This document shows, piece after piece, positions 26,341 through 36,600 of a DNA stretch of 64,000 nucleotides. The position numbers and the translations under genes are program-made. The notes beneath the pieces are model-generated. The model saw only the letters and a list, made by a program, of their open reading frames with translations. It had not been told where the DNA came from and ran no database searches. Source of the DNA: Lineus longissimus. Its lineage: Eukaryota; Nemertea; Pilidiophora; Heteronemertea; Lineidae. The stretch covers positions 4,593,001 to 4,657,000 of the forward strand of contig NC_088326.1 of the NCBI RefSeq assembly GCF_910592395.1, written 5' to 3'. Positions within the stretch are counted from its first letter, which is position 1, and every line of letters starts with the position of its first letter.

Positions 26341-27690
26341 TCATCCCAGGTACACCTGGCTGCTTGGTTGTAAAATCCTAGCACATGCTGTACCAAGGTC
26401 TGAACGGATGGAAGTGCCGCCACGACGCCAACTGCATGTACGTGTAGTCGGAAGTGCGTTTTCGACCAGGCCTGGTTCTGAATGCAGTTGCCATTGCCTA
26501 CGCGCAGTGAGACCCTACGTCAAGAACCCACGGCTGCAATAACCGTTGCTGTTCACCTCCGGTACACTATGCTGCTTGGCTATCAATTCCTAGCACATTC
26601 TGTACCAAGGTCTGAACGGGCGGGCGTGCAACCGATCGATCGCGAGGCAATTCAGTGTAGCCTTCATGGTCACTTCTTGTTACAAGTTGTTACGAGGGCG
26701 AGTCCCCGTATGTTGAAACAATTTAAAAAATGGGTTTGACGACAGTTTCAAAGTAGAGTTTTGACGTAATCTAGGAGTCTTAGCCAGAAGACAGTGTTAT
26801 AGATTCAGTTACAAATCACTGTCAACCATATAAATACACGCAGCTAATAGCGGCGTCCATAACCGTTGATGTTCATTCCCGGTACTCCCTGCTGCTTGGT
26901 TTGCAAATCCTAGCACATTTTGTACCAGGGTTTGAACGGGGCGGAAATGCTACCGATGCTGTCACCTAGCATTTTTCTTTGCTGAGCATCAGTTATATCC
27001 CAACCTTATCATCATCTGAGCAACATGCCCGCCCCTGTACCAAGGTCTGAACGGATGGAAGTGCCGCCACGACGCCAACTGCATGTACGTGTAGTCAGAA
27101 GTGCGTTTTCGACCAGGCCTGGTTCTGAATGCAGTTGCCATTGCCTACGCGCAGTGAGACCCTACGTCAAGAACCCACGGCTGCAATAACCGTTGCTGTT
27201 CACCTCCGGTACACTATGCTGCTTGGCTATCAATTCCTAGCACATTCTGTACCAGGGTCTGAACGGGCGGGCGTGCAACTGATCGATCGCGAGGCAATTC
27301 AGTGTATCCTTCATGGTCACTTCTTGTTACAAGTTGTTACGAGGGCGAGTCCCCGTATGTTGAAACAATTTAAAAAATGGGTTTGACGACAGTTTCAAAG
27401 TAGAGTTTTGACGTAATCTAGGAGTCTTAGCCAGAAGACAGTGTTATAGATTCAGTTACAAATCACGGTCAACCGTATAAATACACGCAGCTAATAGCGG
27501 CGTCCATAACCGTTGATGTTCATTCCCGGTACTCCCTGCTGCTTGGTTTGCAAATCCTAGCACATTTTGTACCAGGGTTTGAACGGGGCGGAAATGCTAC
27601 CGATGCTGTCACCTAGCATTTTTCTTTGCTGAGCATCAGTTATATCCCAACCTTATCATCATCTGAGCAACATGCCCGCTTTTGTCATGA
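26340..27690 (+). repeat. Diverged C-type blocks in a tandem 647 bp duplication
   Basis: Positions about 26391-27030 recur at about 27038-27677, nearly identical over 640 bp. Each copy contains C-type cores (ATTCCTAGCACATTCTGTAC and AATCCTAGCACATTTTGTAC) plus longer unrelated DNA with TTGTTACGAGGGCGAGTCCC. The 85-residue frames at 26482 and 27129 lie across these repeats and look incidental. From 27690 to about 27900 is AT-rich DNA with an AATAAA near 27820 and no gene. Confidence 0.8.
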
Positions 27691-27899
27691 CTGTCGTTGC
27701 AGCTTTTTTGATTGGCGCAACAGAACTGCCCTGAGGATGAGGTTGGTCACTGGTAATATATAAGATGATTAAATCCGGCACAATCGCAAGTTGTAGGCCA
27801 TTGTAGATGAAGTTTACAATAAAGAAACTCAAGGAAATTTAATCATACATCATGATAAGTAAGAAACAAGTAACAATTAATTTATCATACATCTCTTCA

Positions 27900-30225
27900 C
27901 GACCGTTTTTTTCCCCTTCCCGGTACACCTTGTTCCTTGGCACATGCTCTACCAGGGTCTGAACCGGCGGGAGTAACACCAAGACGCCACCTGTGGCTGC
28001 AACCGAGGCTGCAATAACCGTAACTGTTCCCCGATACAATTTGCTGCTTGGTTGTTGTTCTAGCACATGCTGTACCAGGGTCTGAACGGGTGAAACTACC
28101 ATCCTACCAGGGTCTGAGCGGGCGGAGGTGCCATCAAGACGCCACCTGTGGCTGCAATAACCGTTACTGTTCAACACCGATACACTTGGCTGCTTGGTTG
28201 TCGATTCCTAGCACATGCTTTACCAGGGTCTGAACGGGTGGAACTACCATCCTACCAGGGTCTGAGCGGGTGGAGGTGCCATCAAGACGCCACCTGTGGC
28301 TGCAATAGCCGTTACTGTTCAACACCGGTACACTTTGCTGCTTGGTAGTCGATTCCTAGCACATGCTTTACCAGGGTCTGAACGGGTGGAACTACCATCC
28401 CACCAGGATCTGAGCTGGCGGAGGTGCCATGAAGACGCCACCTGTGGCTGCAATAACCGCTACTGTTCAACACCGGTACACTTTGCTGCTTGGTAGTCGA
28501 TTTCTAGCACATGCTTTACCAGGGTCTGAACGGGTGGAACTACCATCCTACCAGAGTCTGAACGGGCGGAGGTGCCATTAAGTCCCCACCTGTGGCTGCA
28601 ATAACCGTAACTGTTCCTCCCCGATACACTTTGCTGCTTGGTTGTCGATTCCTAGCACATGCTGTACCAGGGTCTGAACGGGTGAAACTACCATCCTACC
28701 AGGGTCTGAGCGGGCGGAGGTGCCATCAAGACGCCACCTGTGGCTGCAATAACCGTTACTGTTCAACCTCGGTACACTTTGCTGCTTGGTTGTCAATTCC
28801 TAGCACATGCTGTACCAGGGTGTGAACGGGCGGAAGTACCATCCTACCAGAGTCTGAACAGGTGGAGGTGCCAGCAAGTCCCCACCTATGGCTGCAATAA
28901 CCGAAACTGTTTCTCCCCGATACACTTTGCTGCTAGGTTGTCAATCCTAGCACATGCTGTACCAGGGTCTGAACGGGCGGAACTACCATCCTACCAGAGT
29001 CTGAACGGGCGGGGGTGCCATTAAGTCCCCACCTGTGGCTGCAATAACGGTAACTGTTCCTCCCCGATACACTTTGCTGCTTGGTTGTCAATTCCTAGCA
29101 CATGCTGTACCAGGGTCTGAACGGGTGAAACTACCATCCTACCAGGGTCTGAGCGGGCGGAGGTGCCATCAAGACGCCACCTGTGGCTGCAATAACCTTT
29201 ACTGTTCAACACAGGTACACTTTGCTGCTTGGTTGTTGTTCCCTAGCACATGCTGTACCAGGGTCTGAACGGGTGGAACTACATTCAAGCCAGGGTCTGA
29301 GCGGGCGGAGGTGCCATTAAGTCCCCACCTGTGGCTGTAATAACCGTTACTGTTCAACCTCGGTACACTTTGCTGCTTGGTAGTCGATTCCTAGCATATG
29401 CTTTACCAGGGTCTGAACGGGTGGAACTACCATCCTACCAGGGTCTGAGCGGGCGGAGGTGCCATCAAGACGCAACCTGTGGCTACAATAACCGTTACTG
29501 TTCAACCTCGGTACACTTTGCTGCTTGGTTGTCAATTCCTAGCACATGCTGTACCAGGGTCTGAACGGGTGGAACTACCATCCTACCAGGGTCTGAGCGG
29601 GTGGAGGTGCCATCAAGACGCAACCTGTGGCTGCAATAACCGTAACTTACCTCCCCGATACACTTTGCTGCTTGGTTGTCGATTCGTAGCACATGCTGTA
29701 CCAGGGTCTGAACGGGTGACACTACCATCCTACCAGGGTCTGAACGGCTGGAGGTGCCATCACGACGCCACCTGTGGCTGTAATAACCGTTACTGTTCCT
29801 CCCCGATACACTTTGCTGCTTGGTTGTCGATTCCTAGCACATGCTGTACCAGGGTCTGAACGGGTGGAACTACCATCCTACCAGGGTCTGAACGGGTGGA
29901 GGTGCCATCACGACGCCACCTGTGGCTGTAATAACCGTTACTGTTCCTCCCCGATACACTTTGCTGCTTGGTTGTCGATTCCTAGCACATGCTGTACCAG
30001 GGTCTGAACGGGTGGAACTACCATCCTACCAGGGTCTGAACGGGTGGAGGTGCCATCACGACGCCACCTGTGGCTGTAATAACCGTTACTGTTCCTCCCC
30101 GATACACTTTGCTGCTTGGTTGTCGATTCCTAGCACATGCTGTACCAGGGTTTGAACGGGCGAAACTACCATCCTACCTGGGTCTGAGCGGATCGAAGTT
30201 TCATCCAGACGCCAACTATGCCTTC
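27900..30225 (+). repeat. Satellite family C, about 15 tandem units of 148 bp
   Basis: Unit: CCCCGATACACTTTGCTGCT, TGGTTGTCGATTCCTAGCAC, ATGCTGTACCAGGGTCTGAA, CGGGTGGAACTACCATCC, then a second shorter TACCAGGGTCTGAACGGG, then GGTGCCATCAAGACGCCACC and TGTGGCTGCAATAACCGTTA. The core is therefore internally duplicated in each unit at a 32 bp spacing. The 29774-30150 units repeat exactly at 148 bp. Frames of 60-126 residues occur on both strands, as expected when 148 bp units happen to lack stops. No start context or domain supports coding. Confidence 0.95.
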
Positions 30226-30668
30226 ACCAGTGGCGACAGTTTAGGGTAAGACATGAATTTGGAACTAATATGGCATGATTCTTTTGTCATGACCACACTC
30301 TAATAATGACAGCCAGTTTTGCTTAACACACATTTACCTCATACATCAACATTCGTTATGCCATAACCGAGCCATCAGCCCTACATACTATTTGTTATCA
30401 GTATTAAGAAGTGGAATGTGTTCTGCAGAAGGGCCATATCTTCTTATTTCCTGCTGGCACACACAATGCAAAACAAGACAGCACGGTCCGAAAAAACGTT
30501 ATACGAGTCATGTCAACAAAAGATTTATTCACAGAAATGTTAAACCAGTTCTTTGAGTTTGTGATAAACCTTGGAAGTCTTTTTCAATTGCCAGCAAATC
30601 CCTGGAGGTGCAACTCAGGACTCTTATTTTTAGGAGTGCAGTGTATAGAGCATGGTCAGTTTATAGAG
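30226..30668. other. Space between satellite C and the membrane-protein gene; probable 3' UTR
   Basis: This stretch carries the presumed 3' UTR of the minus-strand gene that ends at 30669. The plus-strand 93-codon frame at 30411-30692 overlaps its last exon and has no recognisable feature. Confidence 0.5.
30524..30529 (-). terminator. Polyadenylation signal AATAAA
   Basis: TTTATT on the plus strand reads AATAAA on the minus strand, about 140 bp past the predicted stop codon (30669-30671). The position is suitable for 3' end formation of the membrane-protein gene. Confidence 0.45.
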
Positions 30669-33600
30669 TTATCGATGGTAACTGACGAATGAGCTATTCG
30701 TTTGGCGCGTGCCATCGGTTGTAGTTCCGACGCCAACATCCTCAACTACAGGCGTTGTTGCCGTGATACTAGTATTTCCGGCTATGACATCACCCCCAGT
30801 AACACTTCCAGCGGATTCATTTCTTGTTGGAGTCATTCCCTTCGCCTCGGAGGGGGCTTGAAGTACGGGGGCGCTACTGTCGCCATTACGTACGGATGCA
30901 GTGATCGTTGAATTAGCTTCAGAAAAAAAAGGATATATTGAGTGGATAAAAGAAATTTAAGAGTGAATAAGATATCAATCTATGGCAATAAGATTTAGTG
31001 ACTAATAGGCCCTCTTTGTTCCTAATATCATCCTAAATTTTGCTTCAGGCTGGATGGTCTTAGACTCATTGTAGAAATTATAAAAACGATGGGTCAAAAT
31101 ATGCAGTGTCCAACCTCTTCTACCGTGCACCAACAGATGGAAATATCATTTCAGGCTACAAAGCGTTCTGCACCAAATTTTCCGAATAAGCACAAAATAC
31201 CAGGGGCCGGTTGCACAAAAGAAAAAAATAGTTAAAAATCACTGTTAGTTTATCTTGGCGTTAACTTAACTCCAAAAAGTTAATTTGGGTTGCAAGAAAG
31301 AAAATTATTTAAAAGTAGCGTTAAGTTAACGCTAACTTTAACTGACCTCCTAACCCCAAGATAAATCCCTATTTTGGAGTTAGTTGAAACAAAATGGTGG
31401 ACAATCAGGCCCTGTTTGTGGCTTTCCAGCCATTTTTTCAACCTCCACGGCATTTTAGAGAAAGAATCAACCACTTGGAGTTCTTCAATGACAAAAAACT
31501 TTTTAAAAGATACCGTTTTTGCAGAGAAACCATTGTTTTGATAGTTGATATGCTCAGGGAGGACATTGAAAGTGCGACCAACAGAAGCCATGCAATTTCG
31601 CCTGAGGTGCAAGTCTTGATTGCTCTCCGTTATTTTGCATCTGGAGCTTTCTTTGAAGTTATTGGGGACACTTTCGGTGTAGACAAAGCTAGTGTAAGTC
31701 GTGTGGTGCACAGGGTGGCTGGCCTGTTAGATGCTGCACGGGACGATTTATATTGTGTGGCCCCAGTCGGTGGAGGAGAGGCGTCGAATTCAAGCTGGAT
31801 TCTATGGGATCTCACATTTTCCCAAAGTATTGGGATGCATCGACGGCACGCACATCAGAATAATATGCCCCAGTGAGCCACGTCCTGATGCTGATCACAT
31901 CCCAGAACCAGCCAATGCTGCTGAGAATGACCAGGAGATGCGAGATGACCAGATAGGCCTACATGCTCCTGATCCTGCACATGCACCTGCACTGCCCATG
32001 CCTGCAGATCGCGAAGGCGAAGCCATGGAAGAAGCAGAACAACCCGCGCAAGTTCCTCCAGCTCCAGCCTACGAAGCATCTTTTGTAAACAGGAAGGGAT
32101 ATCACTCCATCAACGTGCAAGCAGTGGTTGACGATAAGGGTAATTACTTTTATAATTATACCTGAAAACATGCTAAATACTAGGGCCAATATCCATGATA
32201 TCACAACAAGCGCCACATCCTCGACATCATGACATGCACCATGACTGACATGCCTTTTTTGGTAAACGAACGTTGACCAATTCCATGATTGCCTGACCAA
32301 CAAAACATATGGAATGCCATTTATGCAAAAATTATCTCTTGTACACTGTTGCTCATAAAGATAGAATACGCATAGTTTTTGTATTTTTTCATCGTTAATT
32401 GCATAGAAACTTGTTGATGCTGAAATATGTTGAATATAATAAAATACGGAGTGGTCGTGTAATAATGATCAATAGCCCTCCTAACTAAAATGATACATTT
32501 CCTTTTCAGGAAAATTCACCAATGTAGTTGCACGTTGGCCAGGGGCAACCCATTATGCCTTTATTTGGAGGAACAGTGACCTTAAAGAGCACCTGGAACT
32601 GACAAACCCCAGAGGTGAAGATGGACTGTTGCTAGGAGATAGTGGATACCCTTGTATGCCGTATCTCATCGTCCCGTACGGAGCACCCACAACAGAAGCC
32701 CAGCAGAGATTGAACACTTCGTTATGTGCCACAAGAGTGAGGATAGAACATGCCTTTGGAGTGTTAAAGAGGAGGTTCCATGTTCTCCATGGGGAGATTC
32801 GTATGCAGCCAGACCGTGTAGTTAAGATCATCTCTGCCTGTTTTGTCCTGCATAATATTGCAAAGATGAGAGGAGAACGTGACCCCCGGCCAGAAGACGA
32901 CGACAGTGATGACGAAGAAGATGATGAAGATGATGATGAGGAGTATGCTGGCCCAAACTCTGGCAGTGTTTACAGGGACTACCTCGCCAATCGCTACTTT
33001 GCTTAATTGACTGTGATCCACTGCAACCTGAGTGAGGGGAAATATCAAAACAGTGGAAGCTACAGCCAGTGAATTTTCCAATTTCAAACTTAAAAACTAT
33101 AACTTATGTATTGCATAATCAACACTCGCGTAAGAAATATACCATAACATTTTCATCATGTCACTGACACTGTAGCTTCTAATTTTGATACATTCCCTTT
33201 GTGTTTTAAATAACTTGATATTTACTATATATTTACTATTTAATATATTTAATATCTAAAAAATTCAAATCCTATAAACATAGATACTATTTACACATAA
33301 ATTTACAGTTCAATGCCCGACAGACCCAAGAACTCCTTTTCCTTCAGCAGAGCAATCTCCAGCTGTAGCTTTTCTATTCGAAGGCCAGCCTCTTTCTGAA
33401 GAACTTCCTGAGTACGTGTTGTGGCATTCTGCGTAACAAGAGTTGCCTCAAGGACCTCAAGCTGCATGTTAAATACATCCTGCTGAGTCTTCTGTCGGCA
33501 CATGGCGTCTGTCAGCAGACCCTTCGCATGTGCTTTCCTGGCACCTAGGAGAGAATGAAACAAATTATGACGGGTTAAATGGATCACAAAGCACTTCAAT

Positions 33601-36600
33601 TTTGTCACTTTGTGAACGGCCAGAGCTCATTTTAGCACATTTGATTGATTCATGTAGGGACTGCTTAAAATCAAGAAAGGCTTTCGCCATTCTAGAGTCC
33701 CAACTACTCACCAGTGACTTTGCACAGTTTGGCCTTCTTTTTGGCTGGAGATTTTGGGGCAGTCATTGCAGTGGCTGTCATCGTCTGTTGAGAATCTAGA
33801 ATAAAAATGACAGTTCGGCCTATATGATGATAAATATCAAATCACGAAAGGTCACAAAATGTTTTGCAACCAAAACTCTGGCAAATATAGATTCAAATAT
33901 CCAAAATGCAAATGCCTTGATATATGAGGTGTGGGCCAGGCTATCAGCATCGATACAGTATTAGACCCCGGGCCTGATAGCCTACTGAAAGACCGAACCT
34001 GTATCTAATAGCATACCAAGAATTATTGTGGCTCCCTCTATGTGTGTTTCGTGTGGTTGACGATCAAAGGTTGCCACAACCACTGCATCTGAGCAGTCGA
34101 CATCAACATCTGCAGCTTGATTTACTGAAAAATTAAATGAAATTATCATAAAAAATAATTTTACTATTTCTAAATTAAAGACGCATGATGTCTAACCGGG
34201 TCACTACAGTCGCTTTCTGTTTCTCAGTAGGCCTACTTGTATTTCTTCCATTGTATACCGGTACCAATGTAATGTATCATAGTCTAAGAAATACTCGGCT
34301 CTTAATTGACATGGGCATATTTATCATCGAGCTTCCAGCACCTTTAAATTAAACTTACCAGGAGTCCAACCAGCCAGATCAGGTAATGTAGCAGGGAGGG
34401 AGACTGCTGCTGTAGCCTTTATAGGTGTGGTTACTGAAAATATTAACAAATGAAAGTTTTAAAGTTTAAAGGGAATGAATCACATAAATTGGCGGGAAAA
34501 ATCAATAAATTCTAATTAAATCCATTGAAAATCCAAATTTCTATGATATTCCATTAAAACAGGGTGATGTCAGCTTAACAATAGGCCTAATGTGTACAAT
34601 TGCGATCATTTTGTTAATTCTTTGAGGTAATTCACATGCATCATGATGCATGACTTATTGAATAAATTAAAAGTATTAACAAAATATTTATATTGGAACT
34701 TATTTCTGTTTCACCCTGTATAGTACTATTTGCAAACTTTGCGTTCCATACACTTACTGGGCATGCTCAGTGCGTTTAGAAATATGGAGTCGGGAAATTT
34801 GCAAGCGCGTATTTGGAGCAGCGAATAACCACATTTTCTGTACTTTTGTGCAGTTGAACTACCTTATCTGCTGATGAATTTGATTTATAGAGCTATGAAG
34901 TCAACTACTATGGTACTATTTCTAAGTGACGGTCATGAAAAGCTGTACTTTCGGCCGCTTGAAAAATTCATGCATGCACTGTCATGTCAGCATGTACACA
35001 TGGTCGCTATACACACAGGAAGTCCAACAGAAATGGCTGGCAGAGTGCCAATATCGATGCAGGCACCAGACGACATACTTTGAACTTAGCCAGGGTAGGG
35101 CCGAGTTGAGCTTAATTCCACCAATATTTTTGAAGATTGACATCAGGCTATGAAATCTAGACCTATGTAAGGCTTAGGCCTATGTTCAGAAATATATGCT
35201 GGTAGAAGTAGATAGCGTTTTATGGCCTAATTAGGCTAAATCGGAGCCTGGTGTACCTACCTGCAGACTCAAATCCACCAGTGATGCCTCTGAATGCTGC
35301 GTCTTTTTCGAATGTTTCTATTATTCTCTGCAGTGTAGGGTCGGCCTGTGGCATCTTTCCCCCTCCGCCAGTCCCTCTCTGGTGTTTTTGCTGCAGGGAA
35401 TGGATCTCTTTCGCCTTTGAAAGCTGCTGGTTCCATTTTTCCCTGCAGTTATCCCCGGTCCTTGTGGCCACTCCCAAGGAACTAACCATTAGGGCAATTT
35501 CATCCCATTTGTTTTTTTTCATTTTGTTTGTCACATCTGACGAAAACTTGGATCGCAAGATCCCAAGTTCATTTATGACAACATCGGCTAAAACTTCGGC
35601 TTCTGAGTGTGAAAAATTTGGTTTTCTCTCCCTTTTTGTCTTTTGAGATGAATGATTCTCTATGGAGGCAGCCATCTTGCATGTCTTGCTTTCAATATGA
35701 GGACCAAATGCATTATGGGAAATGTCCCTAGCAACTAACATTGATTTACTTAAAAGTAGTGTTAGTTAACATTGGGCCTAACATTGATTTGTGAAACTCA
35801 ATTTTAGCGTTATGTTAGCTAACGCTAAGTTAGGGACTTTAACATAAAAAGATAAACTAACATACTTTTATCACCATAACTTTTGTGCAACCGGCCCCAG
35901 ATCTATAAACGGAACAAATTTCGTTTAATCGCACAAAAAAAGAATCAGAGGTTTTATTGGCGCGTTTTTTATTTCGCCAGAAATTTTATCGGCTTTGCCA
36001 ATTATAGAAATCACATGTCATGATTTTTATTTTCGGCAATCTCATTTATTCGCAAGGTCCGCAAAAATTAAACTGACGGTTTTCTTATAAGAGGTCACTG
36101 CCGGTGTGACTGATTCATTTAAATTCTTAGTCTCTGCATTGGATATAATGTATATTATGTAGTCCTGGCGATTAAGTACTTTATTATGTACTAAACAATT
36201 TAAAGGACGGGTGACATTCGAAAAACACCCCATGGTGGTCTTGAATTTCAAAATTTCCGCCATAGCAGTACCCCTTGACTGTTTTTTTACAATAACTTTT
36301 GTTCTAGAGACGATGATTTAAATGACCACTGGGATTATTATTGCAGTATGTTTGTTCTTCTGTTGGTTCATCAGTAAACTATTTTTCTGAACGTGTTGAC
36401 GCTTTTCAAATTTTGTTTCAGTTCTTAGCTGGTAGAAAACGCGTTATTCGTTATTTTCAGTACGCGCAAGTCCTGGCGCGAAATACCTTTCCCGCCACGT
36501 GATCCCCGCTATTAAGACGCAACGTCATTTCCATTTATCGTCGAAGTTGCGGGGTCATCAAGCGCCATCAGCGTGACGTCGGAAAATTGATACCAGCACC

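Larger units (their letters stand above)
31204..35897. mobile_element. PIF/Harbinger DNA transposon, 4,694 bp, with both genes
   Basis: Terminal inverted repeats GGGCCGGTTGCACAAAAG (31204-31221) and its complement (35880-35897) are perfect. The flanks are CAG on both sides (31201-31203 and 35898-35900), the 3-bp duplication expected for Harbinger. A further GTTAGTTTATCTT word occurs near both ends (about 31244 and, inverted, about 35855), and GTTAGCGTTAAC-like words cluster inside both ends as possible binding sites. Inside lie two convergent genes, a DDE transposase (plus strand) and a Myb/SANT protein (minus strand). It sits in the last intron of the membrane-protein gene. Confidence 0.93.

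Noticed and set aside
3590-30225. Assignment to a named satellite or Helitron-like family of molluscs with tandem core repeats of about 160 bp
   Set aside because: Unit length and association with elements are suggestive, but I cannot compare sequences without a database and found no left or right element ends.
31630-33087. Minus-strand frames opposite the Harbinger transposase
   Set aside because: They are shadows of the coding strand; the DDE motifs and intron phase fix the true strand as plus.
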